Shown piece by piece: positions 1-11,689 of a stretch of DNA of 64,000 nucleotides. The notes under the pieces were generated by a model. It did no database searches. It had not been told where the DNA came from and saw only the letters and a list, made by a program, of their open reading frames with translations. Both the position numbers and the translations under genes were made by a program. Positions within the stretch are counted from its first letter, which is position 1, and every line of letters starts with the position of its first letter. The stretch spans positions 1-64,000 of the forward strand of contig NW_026251424.1 of assembly GCF_025118155.1 (NCBI RefSeq), in the 5' to 3' direction. Source of the stretch: Cokeromyces recurvatus (taxonomy: Eukaryota; Mucoromycota; Mucoromycetes; Mucorales; Mucoraceae).

Positions 1-1
1 A

Positions 2-208
2 GATTCTCAAAATAGATATAGATTAACAGTCAAAAGCTTAAATTGTTTAAAACCCAAAACATATGCCAGACGTTTATACCGTTTCTATATTTCTACTTTT
101 CAAATACAAAAATTGCTTGATCTTGTAGTTGAACAAGGAGTGTCTGTAAAGAAAACAGGATTAGCACTGCATTATGTGAAGTTGTTTAAGGATGATAAAG
201 ATAAATGA
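2..208 (+). pseudogene. Fragment resembling the N-terminus of a Tc1/mariner-like transposase (relic)
   Basis: An open frame enters from the window edge and runs 68 codons to TGA at 206-208. The peptide (…TYARRLYRFY…LLDLVVEQGVSVKKTGLALHYVKLFKDD…) recalls the helix-turn-helix N-terminus of fungal Tc1/mariner-type transposases, where a segment such as GI-VRTAQ normally sits between GLAL and HYVK. That segment appears deleted. After the stop the same frame continues as FPLPVKK, so the stop is probably a mutation in a longer frame. The family assignment rests on memory of similar proteins, and the fragment could instead be the 3' exon of a host gene starting outside the window. Confidence 0.3.
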
Positions 209-1945
209 TTTTTCCCATTACCTGTCAAAAAAATAAAAAAATAAAAAGTGTAAAGATTTCTAAAGCATGGGAGTGATCCTAACAAGTAGAACCTGATTAG
301 GTGTGCACCATATAATATTCAAGCTCAATTTGAGAAAGGGAAGGAATCAACTTAATTTGGATTATAAGTGTTCATGTAATAACAAGAAAATAAGCAAAAG
401 TGTATTCTACAACTGAATACTTGAATTATTTTCCATATGACCATTATATTGCGCATTATTACTTGTAAAAGGTTTCGAATAAAAATGCTTTAACTTCTTT
501 TTAACCGTGAATTTAAACTTCATGGCCCCCGCTTTACTTTGACTCTTCTTCATCCTTTTTCGCTTGGGGTATAGGCCTCCGATAATCAATGACAATCTTT
601 TGATTTTGTGTTAGTAATATAATTCTACGTTGTTAACTGAAAGGAAGACTAAAACTAATTTATTGACTCTTTGACTATGCCTCATTTCGAAATACATTGT
701 CTTCAGCTGAATATATTATTTTTCGCTATAACTATTTGCCCTCATATTTATATACATGTTCGTTTGTTTGAAAATATAAAGCTCAGCATATGAGTACGAC
801 TTTTACGTCAATAATAGTTTTCCGAATAGTGCTTTAAACTTACAAGTCAACTGGGCTTGTGATTAAACGCTTGTAATTTAATATTAAAATGAATGGTATT
901 TCTTTTCTACAGTATCGTTTTAAAATTTGACATTAATTATTTAAGGGAAATACCTTTATTGGTTGAGTACTAACTCTTATTCTTTTTATAGTTTTTTCTT
1001 TGTTATTAAGAACATTTTACCAATATGTTGCCCCTGTATTAAAAGTATCTGATCCAAAGGCTATGGTAGTATCCAGTCAAAAATTAAAAATACCCAAGAC
1101 ATAACTTTGATTTTAGCTCAATTGACTCTTATCAGAATGCAATATTATTTGACACAAATGGTTCCTTCAGGCATCATTGTCTATAATTATCAGTAATCCT
1201 ATTTTACTAGAATATGTAAAAATGCTCTAAGATTAGTGTGATAAAAAAAAGATGTGGTGAGATGATTATTAATAGTGTAATGTTCACAATAGAATTATTA
1301 GCTAAATGCTATATATATATATAATTGATTTGATTTAACTATGACACTCAATTGCACAGTATCACTTGCTTATATTCTTTCGATATTATTTCCATTAAAG
1401 CATATTGGTCATGACAAATAAGTAAATAGTTTGTATTGAATAATAATAGCAAACAATATCATTGAGATAAACGATATATGTTATACTATCGCTTTATTGA
1501 ATAGTTTTCGTACCATTCCTTCATAATGTACATCGTAAACTCACTCTAGAAAATAGTGAACAAAATGCTATTATAATCATCTCTATGTTTAATTCTCTAT
1601 TTTCTAATACAATTATATATTTGATAAAGATTATATCAAAATTAAGTATAAATAAAATGAGATATTTATTCAACCAAGTATACGGAATACTATTTCTATT
1701 CGATATTTTACTTATTATCTATATTGTCTTCATTATGCTTATTTTTTATAGCTGATACGTATCTACTTTCAGTGACATTAAGCATTTTTGTTATACTTAT
1801 TACCTACTTATTCTCGTATGAATAATAATTTCTAGCAAAAAATTTGAAGATGAAGAAACAAGATACCATAATATAAATAAATATTATTCATTATCAAAAC
1901 ATCCCTTATCATAGGCCATTGAAGCCTCTCGTTATATGCAATTTT

Positions 1946-2007
<62 letters not shown>

Positions 2008-2538
2008 ATTAAGGTATATAATAAACTACATCAGTGAAACCTATCCTAACTGTTTGTCAAAATCAGTAATAATTACAATATTATTTGCTTCTTACAAAAA
2101 GACAAAATACAACTGTATGCTTTAAATACTAATTCTGAATATACATTTGTATACGTTATATGTGTTATAGGCATTCTATATATTCAGGTATTACTTCACA
2201 AATTGAATCTAAAACCATGCATAGTAAAATGTAGTTGTTCCCGTACAACACAAACAAAGCAATAAGAGGAGTTCTTTTACAGATATTTTTTTCATTAATA
2301 ACGAAGAGTACACACATACATTTTTTAAACAATACATTTACTCCTGTATCATTTTTATTTTTAACTTTTTGGTTTATCTATCATACAATTTAAGATTGAG
2401 CAAGGTTCGCTAAAATAATAATAATAAAAGTAAAAAGCCTCCGCGATTTTGATTGGACTGAAGGTTTGACACGTATAAAAAATCAGCAGTAATTATAAAA
2501 ATTAACTTCTTTGAACAAAAAGACTTTACTTTGATAGA
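209..2538. other. Gene-free AT-rich intergenic region
   Basis: About 2.3 kb of AT-rich sequence with only short, unsupported open frames. The 62-codon minus-strand frame near 407-595 shows no recognisable domain. The only notable structure is the A tract at 1950-2005. No tRNA-like cloverleaf or B box was seen by eye. Confidence 0.6.
1950..2005. repeat. Uninterrupted poly(A) tract, 56 nt
   Basis: Fifty-six consecutive A residues on the + strand, the longest homopolymer in the window. It may be the tail of an old retrotransposed sequence or a slippage-expanded tract. No coding remnant was recognised directly upstream. Confidence 0.9.
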
Positions 2539-4099
2539 ATGAAGAATACAGGCTTAAGTTCTTATCTAAACAAAATTTTTAGTCATATTGGAAATGAAAA
2601 TGGGAAAAAGTTGGCCTGTTTATATTCTATTAATGATAGTCATGTTAACATGATAATTCATCAAAACTTGGAGGTAATACTATCATGTAAAAAAGATTGT
2701 TAAAAAAAAAAACGATTATAATCTTTTAGTATAGATTGATCAGTTAGGCATAAATATGCGACCTAAACTAGAATCGCCTTGGAATGAAGTTACTATTAAT
2801 CATTTGAAAACTGTAATCTATTATGATCAAGGCGAATACGAAGCAGCTTTTGAATCGCAGAAGGAGCTTGTTCAGTAATGTGTTGTTATGGATAAAATAT
2901 TCAGTCTTTATTAATTTTTTTTATTATTAGAGCCTTTCAAAGAGGTATGCCAAATATGACGCGATGGTGTTTACCTATTCTTTATGTTATCAACAATGAC
3001 TTGCGAATAATTGCAACACAAGCAGATATGTCATTAGATACAGCTGTTGAAGGACAGCGTAAAAAATTAGAAGAGGCAGCCAATGTAATTAGTAAATCAT
3101 TTACTTATTGCATTACAGATAGAGGCATGTTGGCAACTTCAAAGAAATATGGAACTTATTCAATTATTGGTATTTTATTTCGTATTTATTTCAAGGTAAC
3201 TCTATAATAGATTAATAGTTATGTTATTTACATTTGGATATATAGTTGAAGCAACAAAATCTTTGTAAAAATATTTTGCGTGCTGTGAAAGCAGCAGATA
3301 TGCCACCTCTTGAGGAATTTCCAAAGAGTGACCGAGTAACATTCAGATATTATTTAGGTCGACTTTATTTTTTGGAAGAAGATTATGCTAAAGCAGAACA
3401 TGAATTGAATTTAGCATTTAGAGAATGTACAAATAAAAGCATTAAAAACAAAGAGTACATATACACATGTTTACATAAAATGTATTGTTAATAATACTAA
3501 CTTGGATTATTTTATTAGGCTGATTTTACAGACATTATTACCCATCAAATTAATGAGAGGTATTTTACCAACCACCGTATTATTTAAAAAGTTTCCAAAA
3601 GCAAAACAATTGTATGAGAATTTGGCTATTTCGATAAAGAGGGGTAATGTTAAATCATTCAATGTTGCATTGGCTCAATCGGAATCAATGTTAATTCGAC
3701 AAGGAACTTACTTTGCAATTGAAAAATCCGAAAGCATTGCCATAAGACAATTATTTAGAAAAGTGTAAGATTATATAGTAAGTTTATCTCAAAATAACTT
3801 CTAAACCAAATCTTATATTAGATACCTTATTTTGAATAATAATACAAGAATTCCTATTGGTACATTTAAACAAGCATTAGATTTTGAAGGGTTACAGGTA
3901 GAAATTGAAGAAGCTGAATGGATGTTAGCCAATATGATATATAAAGTAAGAAAGAAAGAATGAAGGAGAAAATGCTATTAGATTTTTTACTATTATGTAT
4001 TAGGGATATATGAAAGGCTATTTATCACACGAAAAAATGTTTCTCGTACTCAGTAAAGATAATCCATTCCCTCCTGTTGCTCAGGTAGCTCAGTCTTAA
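2539..4099 (+). CDS. PCID2: PCI-domain protein, PCID2/Thp1 (CSN12-like) family
   Basis: Seven exons: 2539-2673, 2735-2874, 2931-3195, 3246-3454, 3519-3764, 3822-3945 and 4004-4099, giving 404 aa, close to the ~400 aa of human PCID2. Introns are 50-64 nt; the fourth has a perfect TACTAAC branch site. Conserved stretches in order are AFQRG…WCLPILYVINNDLR (~residues 92-110), LFRIYFKLKQQNLCKNILRA (~175), RVTFRYYLGR (~210), LLPIKLMRGILPT (~255) and the C-terminal signature KGYMKGYLSHEKMFLVLSKDNPFPP. These form the helical repeats and winged helix of the PCI fold. The family includes yeast Thp1, a TREX-2 subunit acting in mRNA export at nuclear pores, and the COP9-associated Csn12. The match to PCID2 is strong; the choice of Thp1 versus Csn12 function is inferred. 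Confidence 0.9.
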
Positions 4100-5063
4100 A
4101 AATTTGTTCAATTATGAATGCTTTAGTTGAGAAACTTGAAATTATAAAATTAAAATAAAAATACGAATAAGAAGGCTCATATCTTGGGTGAAAAGAATAA
4201 TGTAAAACTGGCGGCTTCATAGTCTGGCTGGTTAACGAATATTTAAAGCTTCTTAATATATAGTCTATCAGAGTAGCCTAGTTTTTAATTATTATATTTT
4301 TAACTCTGATATATAAGCGCAGTCTCTTCTATTAAAGAAATGTAATCTTCAAAGTGTCATTTAAATATGTTTAGAAATCATGTTATTATCAGTTAGTTTA
4401 CGCTTAAAAAGGAGTCTGTGTTGCTATGTAAGTGCTAAAAACAAAAAAAAACAAAAATAAATACTATTTTTGTTAAGATTTTATTGCGTGGTATTGTAAT
4501 TATACTTATTAAAGGAATATTTTACTTGAATAATTCAAAGTCGTTACAGAAATGATTTGAGCTTCTTCATATATTTCTTGATCTGAATTAAATACATCTG
4601 TCCAATAGCAAGCAAACAATATGTTTAAGAATATATTGTTAAATGTTATAGATATGACTGCATCCATCTTTAACTATAATATTTATTACAGCCCAACTTT
4701 ATTGATCAATTTGTGTCTATTCGCAGAAGCAAACATCAATTTTTATACAAGAAGAATTCTGATAACAAACAATAATATTTAATCTTTATCAATCACTCTA
4801 TTCTATGCTAATTGTCTGAATACTTTACTTTAAAGTCTACTGATCGTTTAAACTGTAGATTCCTTTAGTTATGGCCTTTTTTTTTATAAAAATATTTACT
4901 TATACAAGAATAATGCGATTAAGATTTTGCTCAAGATTGAATAGGAGATTCATAAAATTATTATACATTTTTATTTATTTTTATTTTTATTTTATTTTAT
5001 TTTTTAATATTTGCAATGAGCAAATAATCTTTTCTTACTTTTTTTTTTTACTTTGTTATAAAG
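4100..5063. other. Intergenic region between PCID2 and ERV46
   Basis: About 960 nt, AT-rich. It should contain the 3' UTR of PCID2 and the promoter of ERV46. No coding, RNA-gene or repeat signal was recognised. Confidence 0.6.
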
Positions 5064-6531
5064 ATGGCCAAGAAAGGTTTTTTATTTGGCAATCTACGAC
5101 AACTAGATGGTTATGCAAAAACTTTAGACGATTTCCGTGTTAAAACAGTGACAGGCGCATCAGGTACATCATCTTCATGCTAGCATTTTTGAAATTGTAT
5201 TTTTTCTTCATTCAATAATAATAATAATAATAATAATGACAATTAATCTTCTTGCATGTAGTCACTATTATAAGTACACTTATTATTCTTACTCTCGTTT
5301 TCTCTGAATTAATTGCATATAGAACACCTATTTGGAAACCAAGTCTAGTGGTAGATAAAAGTAGAAAAGAAAAAATGCCAATCAACTTTAACATCACCTT
5401 TCATAACATTCCTTGTCATAGTAAAGAAAATGAAAGAAAATCAAATACTATATTTATCCAACTTAACTCATCTTACTTATAATTTAGTGTTGAATGTGGA
5501 CATTATGGATGATACTGGGGAACATTCTTCTAGTTATTCTCAAGATATTACTAAAGTTAGACTCAGTTTAGATGGCATTCCGCTGGAAGTTGGAGAAACT
5601 GTTCGTAAGTTTTTGTTAACGATCATCTATATTTAATCATTAATTTTTTTTTTCTTCTTTTAGCTTTGGGAGATCAAACAGGAGATGCTTCAAAAGCATT
5701 GCAGCCAGCAGAGGAATGTGGAAGTTGTTATGGCGCTAGATCTTTGCGTGAGGATGGTTGCTGTAATACATGTCAGGATGTACGCGAAGCGTATGTCAAG
5801 ATGGGTTGGGGTAGGGTAGATATGAAAAAAATTGATCAATGTATACGAGAAGGCTGGTTAGAGAAACTTGAAAAACAGTCAAAAGAAGGATGTAATATCC
5901 ATGGTCATTTATTGGTCAATAAGGTAAGAGGCAATTTTCATATTGCCCCTGGTGAGGCCTTTCAATCTAGTTCAATGCATATACATGATCTTAGGGAGTT
6001 TGCTGCTGGTGCTCCAGATGGACATAAATATGATTTTAGTCATACAATTCATAAATTAAAATTTGGACCTGATACAAAGGATGAAACTGAAGATATTTTA
6101 GCTGTTACTAATGCTTTAGCTGGTGTATCTAAATCTACAAGTGAAAGTAATAGGCGAAATTAATCTACCTATCATATCAGATTTATTTATTTATTTTTCT
6201 TTTAGGTAACTCTATGTATCAATATTTTTTAAAAATTGTATCTACAAAGCTTGTTCCCATTCATGGCATCCCTACTTTAACAAACCAATATTCTGTGACG
6301 CAAAACGAAAAAAAGAACATAGTAAATGGACTACCTGGTGTCTTCTTTATGATGGAAATATCACCAATGCAAATTACTTACAATGAGACACGTACTTCAT
6401 TTAATAGTTTCCTAACTGGTGTCTTGGCTATTGTTGGAGGTGTATTCACTGTAGCTGGATTAATTGACCGAATTGTTTATAGAGCAGAGAGAGCATATAA
6501 AAAGAAAGTAGAACTGGGAAAAACATTATAA
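5064..6531 (+). CDS. ERV46: ER-Golgi cargo receptor of the Erv46/ERGIC3 family
   Basis: Five exons: 5064-5163, 5262-5420, 5488-5604, 5664-6146 and 6206-6531, giving 394 aa (human ERGIC3 is ~383). Family hallmarks: N-terminal LRQLDGYAKTLDDFRVKT, first membrane segment VTIISTLIILTLVFSELIAY (~residues 34-54), FHNIPCHMLNVDIMDDTGEH, the cysteine cluster CGSCYGA…GCCNTCQDVREAY, VNKVRGNFHIAPGEAFQ, and a C-terminal second membrane segment FLTGVLAIVGGVFTVAGLID followed by a lysine-rich cytosolic tail. Erv46 pairs with Erv41 in COPII vesicles and retrieves ER residents from the Golgi. The start is the only ATG compatible with the conserved N-terminus. The stop lies 65 nt from the stop of convergent LYS4, so the 3' UTRs probably overlap. 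Confidence 0.95.
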
Positions 6532-6595
6532 AAAATAACATAAAATAAAGAACATGTATTCTTTTTAATCTATAATAATTTATTTATTTATTTAT

Positions 6596-8774
6596 TTATA
6601 ATCTTTCCTTAACCCAACCTTCGAGACCATTGGCTAACCAAATTTCTTGAACACTCTTTCCAAGAGCACCAACATTATATAATTTCTCTTCCTTGTTTTC
6701 TTTACGAACAATCATTTTTCCTTCAGCTACATGAATTGTGATATGCCATCCTGTTCGCTTTGTCAAATCTGCTGTACCTATCTCTGCCTTCAAATCATTT
6801 ACTAATTCAGGTGATTCAATTAATAATAATGCATTATTAACTGAATTTCTCTTGAAAATATCAGAATAAGAACCAGCTACCATTATTTGAATATCTCGAG
6901 ATTTAATGGCTGTGGCAGCTTGTTCTCGAGAAGATCCTGTACCAAAGTTAAATCCACCGACAAGTACATCACCAGATTTAGCAATATTCACAAAATTGGG
7001 GTCATAGTTTTCCATAACAACCTTCTTCATATCATCGGCTGTTAAATCATCATTATAAGTATATTTTCCGGGATAAATACCGTCTGTGTTCAAGTTATCG
7101 GCTGGACAGAAAAGAATTTCTCCTTGAATAATAGAAGGGAAATTAGGAAGGACTTCAGTTTTTGTTGATGTATCTTGTTTGATATCATTTGAGATATGTT
7201 TGATAGTAAATTTAGGTTCTTGATACTTCTGCGCAATATCGCTAGGACCTGCAATTTTACCTGCCAACGCAGAAGCTGCTACAACAGCAGGGGAAGCCAA
7301 ATAGGCCAGGGCGTTAGGGGAACCCATACGTCCCTTGAAGTTTCTATTTGTAGCTGAGATTCCAACTTCACCTTCCTTTAATAAACCTTTACCAAGTCCC
7401 ACACAAGGTCCACAGCCTGCAGGTAATACCTTGGCTCCTGCATCTATTAATGTCTGCCAATCACCTGCTTCTTCTGCTTCCTTTTGTACTTCAGAACTTG
7501 CTGCTGCTACATAAAACTCAACTCCTTCCTTGACTTTCTTATCCTTTAGAATTTGAGCGGCTTGCTTTAGATCACTTGCACGTGAATTAACACAAGATAC
7601 TAGATATGCTTTATTAATTTTAATATTTTGACTTTCTAATTCAGCAATAGGTGTTGCAACCTTCACGCTATTAGGACCAGATACATGAGGAGATAATGTT
7701 GAAAGATCAAGAGTTAAGATTTTCGTATAATTAGCATTAGGTGATGGTGTAATAGGATTCTCAATTAAAGCTTGAATGGTATTATCATTAATACGAGGAT
7801 GTATACGCTTTTCACTATCAGGATAAAGTTTGTTTAAAACATATTCGATACGCTTTTGACGTTTGCGAAGGTAATCAATTGTAAGTTGATCTACAGGAAA
7901 GACACCTGCTAAAGCTCCCCATTCAGTTGTCATATTTGCAATAGCCAAACGATCCTCTACCGAAATACTAGAAAGCGCTTCTTGAGAACCATGAAATTCA
8001 ATAGCTGTATTTAACACTTGATCCTTGTTGAATAATCCACAGAGTGTGATAATCACATCTTTACCTGTAACTCCTTGAGGTAATTTACCGGTTAATTCTA
8101 ATTTGACAACAGGTGGAATTTGCCACCATGTTCGTCCTGTAGCCCAAATTGCAGCAGCATCTGTTCGAACAATAGGTGTACCTAATGCACCAATCCCACC
8201 ATACATGTTGGAATGTGAATCAGAAGCCACTGTTAAAGTATTAGGAAATGCATAGCCTTCTTCAATCATCACTTGATGTCCAATACCACGACCTGCTGGA
8301 TAAAAGTCAACACCATGTAGTTTAGCCCAACTTTCAATATTAGCGTACTTTTGGAGATTCTTTTCCGATTTATTTTGGACATCATGATCCAAGGCATATA
8401 CAGGTTGCTTATTATTATATATTTTGGTAGCACCAATCGACTTGAACCTACATACAAACATAATATTAATCTATGCATGCATGTTATATAATATTATATT
8501 TTATTTTTTACTTGGGAATAACGGCACCAGTATTATCATGGGTTAATACGTGATGAGGACATATGGTGACATAATCACCACTTTTAACTTTATAACCTTC
8601 AGGAAGGTCTACTGCATATTTTTGTACAATTTTTTCTATCAAGTTTTGAGTATCGGTCACTGAAGAATTACTTGCATAATTTCGATGAAGAGAGGGTATA
8701 ATACGTTGATAGGGTATTAATGTAGTTTGAATACGTGAACGATAAGCAATTCTAGATGAGAAAGATAAAATCAT
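6596..8774 (-). CDS. LYS4: Homoaconitase, mitochondrial (lysine biosynthesis)
   Basis: Two exons, 8512-8774 and 6596-8447 (minus strand), with one 64-nt intron splitting VIPK|FKSIG; 704 aa, in the usual range for fungal homoaconitases. It converts homocitrate via homoaconitate to homoisocitrate in the alpha-aminoadipate pathway to lysine, a fungal hallmark. The first ~35 residues are rich in Arg/Ser and lack acidic residues, as expected for a mitochondrial presequence. The three 4Fe-4S cysteine ligands are visible in [11 protein letters not shown] and [12 protein letters not shown]. Substrate-site motifs include [35 protein letters not shown] and the swivel-domain motif [15 protein letters not shown] bacterial-type aconitase is unlikely given the domain order and targeting signal. 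Confidence 0.96.
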
Positions 8775-9434
8775 TATTAAAGCAGAGTTGGAATAAAATG
8801 TAGGAGGAAAAAGGATATACCAAGTATCTTAAATCAAATAAACAAATAAAATAAAAAAGATTAGATTATCCATCTTCGCCAAATTTGGCAGGTGAAAATC
8901 TTCTGTAAAGATTGATTCGGAGATAATAAAATATGCTTTTTTTAAAAGAAAACCCCTTATTTAATGAAGCATACATGCTTGATTACATTATAATTAGAAG
9001 CATGTAAAACTATACTTCCTTGTTATATAACATAGTTCATTTTGTCTATAATAACTAGAGACAGTGTACCTACTGAAAAATTTTGATGTAATTTCGAAGC
9101 AATACATATACAATTCACATAATAGAACAAAATATAGGATTGAAAAGACTGTTATTATGAACTAAGTGATGACGACTACAATTATTCTGGAGTCTTTATA
9201 AAATCCTCTAAGAGGAATGACTGCCAAACATGGCAGATGATAGAATAGATTAAATATTTGCATTATTCTAAATTTATATATAAAAAATAATAAAAGATTA
9301 AAGGAAATAAGCTATAATGAGAATAGTTAAAATACTCTCAAAACAAAGAAATTGCTTTCTAGTTACTTTATTGAGTAGTAACAAGAAGGGAACATGTATT
9401 AGTATTGGATAAATATGAAAAGATTAGCTATTTA
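8775..9434. other. Intergenic region, LYS4 promoter side
   Basis: 660 nt between the LYS4 start and the end of the dehydrogenase gene, both on the minus strand. It should hold the LYS4 promoter. A 12-bp palindrome GCCAAATTTGGC lies at about 8877-8889, a possible binding site, with a related GCCAAACATGGC near 9222-9234. No gene was seen. Confidence 0.5.
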
Positions 9435-10832
9435 TTAAATATTATATTTTGTGATAGCAGCTTTAAGTTGTGCCTTCAGTTTAGGAATGACTTCATCTGC
9501 ATATGCTTTCATTTCAGAACCTTTGTTAACAGAACTAGATAAATCTGTCATATAAATTGATCAATTAGTGTATTAGGCCTCCTTGGTAACTCACTTAACT
9601 TACCTAAAGGTCTTATAGGTTCCATAATCTCAAGACCCTTTGGAAGTGCCATCAAAGTCTGGACTATATTTATGTAGAAACCCATTTAATATATACACTT
9701 TATAAAAGGACTATTATGTTGTGTAAAAGAAGATATACTTACTATTCATAGATTCATCTGCAAATAAGGTTAAAACACCATCTACAACTGTTTGCATAGG
9801 TGTCCTAGGGCAAAGTTTAACATATGTTTGTAAGGGTGTCTCTAGATTAGTAATAGACTGGATTAAATCAGTTTCTATTAAGCATGTTATATAAATAATT
9901 AATATTTGTTATGTTAATTGGATTTGGACCTCTCCCCCTTTTTTTTGTTGTTGTTGTTGTTGACTTACCAACCCAATAAGGACATAAAGCATTCACGCGA
10001 ACATTACAAATGCGTGGTAAGAAATCAAATGAACGAGTATAACCAATAACTGCATGTTTAGATGCATTATAGCTTGCAAACTCACTACAATGCAACAATA
10101 AAAAAAAATATTCTGTCATTTTCTTTTTTTCTTTCAATTTTTTTTTAAACTGTGCATTAAATTACAAAGAAGAATAAAAGCCTGCTACTGAAGCGAGATG
10201 AACAATAGAGCCACCACCTCTTTTAGCCATATGTAAGACTGCGACTTTAGTCCCTTTAATAACAGCTGTTGTATTAATGTCAATAATCCTCTCATCTAAC
10301 TGGTCTATAAAATTAATTTGAATCAATTAAAAAAAAATCCTATTTTTAAGAGTATCATTATTTACCATCCATTGGTGAAAAAGTAGAGTTAGCATTGGAA
10401 CCAATACCAGCATTCAGTAAAGCAAGCTATGAATAAGCAACATAATAAATATCATTTTAAAGTATATGTTTAAAGAATAACTTTACATCAACACCTCCAA
10501 ATTCATGTTCAGCTAACTTAAAAAGAGCTTGATTGTCTGCATACTTTGTTACGTCTGTACGGATAAATATAGCCACTTTTTCGTTAGCTCTATTATAAAC
10601 CATATGAGTCTAGTAATTAATACTATTCTTTTTCTTTTTTTATTCTTTACAACTCATTATAGGTATTCACAAGTACTTGACCTTCCGCTTCAAGGATATC
10701 ACCAATAACAACTTTGGCGCCTCTTTTAATTAAAGCATCTGCAACAGCCTTACCAATACCACGACTACCACCTGTAATTACTGCAACTTTGTCTTTAAAA
10801 TTATTTCCGAAAATGTGTTCACCTGTAATCAT
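9435..10832 (-). CDS. Classical short-chain dehydrogenase/reductase (SDR)
   Basis: Eight exons on the minus strand: 10651-10832, 10487-10589, 10366-10426, 10166-10304, 9969-10084, 9743-9874, 9604-9663 and 9435-9544, giving 300 aa. Classical SDR features appear in order: cofactor-binding [17 protein letters not shown] (~residues 15-32), the acidic residue after the second strand ([11 protein letters not shown]) suggesting NAD(H), the NAG motif in ALLNAGIG (~100), the catalytic Ser in HLASVAGF (~155) and the catalytic YxxxK in [14 protein letters not shown] (~170). The general layout resembles 15-hydroxyprostaglandin dehydrogenase-like and related oxidoreductases, but the substrate cannot be told from sequence. 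All exon phases join cleanly, so the gene appears intact despite being highly split. Confidence 0.85.
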
Positions 10833-10883
10833 TTTATTAGTACAATTTAATCAGAAATATAAATGCAAAACGGCTGCTTTTAT

Positions 10884-10885
<2 letters not shown>

Positions 10886-10922
<37 letters not shown>
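10886..10922. repeat. Poly(T) tract, 37 nt
   Basis: Thirty-seven consecutive T residues about 50 nt upstream of the dehydrogenase start codon (that gene runs leftward). In the sense of that gene it is a poly(dA) element that could exclude nucleosomes from the promoter; this role is inferred. Confidence 0.85.
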
Positions 10923-10923
<1 letters not shown>

Positions 10924-11006
10924 GACACAAATACTTGAACTACCTTTTGATATCCTCGGTTATGGGAAATCAACAGGAATTAATCTCCAAAATAGACAGA
11001 TATATA

Positions 11007-11010
<4 letters not shown>

Positions 11011-11037
<27 letters not shown>
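11011..11037. repeat. (TG)n dinucleotide microsatellite
   Basis: About 13 TG units in an intergenic region, flanked by imperfect TA and TG repeats. Confidence 0.9.
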
Positions 11038-11046
<9 letters not shown>

Positions 11047-11689
11047 CATATTTTTGTTAACAAGACTCGCTTTCATTTTTCTCAACTGATAAATTGTGCA
11101 TGATCGAAAGTTAGTATTCCAGTAATCTCCCCCCCCCAGAATACAGTTCATGTTGGGTTAACCTATTCTAAACCTTATTAGAATATATGCTTTACTTTAG
11201 AAAAAAAAAAAAAAAGAGGTCAATGTTTTAAAACAATCTTTCTTAAAATCCAATACATTCCTTTTTTTTTTCTTCTCCTTACAAAAGTGTTTATAATAGC
11301 TTTTCAAAATATTCCTATGAATTTCAATTTTATACAAGAATATCTATTGCTGTATTTCGCTAAACTCCATAGGTTAACACTCTGTTAATAATAAATAAAA
11401 AAAATTCTCTGGTTATTATTATTATACTTATATGAACAAGCTTAATTATTAGGTCAACAAAAAGGAAATAGGATGCTAGCTTAATGGAATATAGCATATA
11501 TCAATTCACTTTCCTATATACTAAGCATAATATAAAGATATATAGTTTAGATATTGATACCATTGGTCTATTTAACATTTTACACAAATACTATCCATCG
11601 TATATTAACTTTTTCTTTGTATCAAAAACAAACAAAATATAACAAAATATAACAAAAAAAAAAGAGGTATACTATACAAAGTTCTATTC

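Larger units (their letters stand above)
10833..11689. other. Intergenic region with homopolymer and microsatellite
   Basis: About 860 nt upstream of the dehydrogenase and downstream of MCP2. It contains a 37-T tract (10886-10922) and a TG/CA dinucleotide repeat (~11011-11037). No gene was recognised. Confidence 0.6.
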
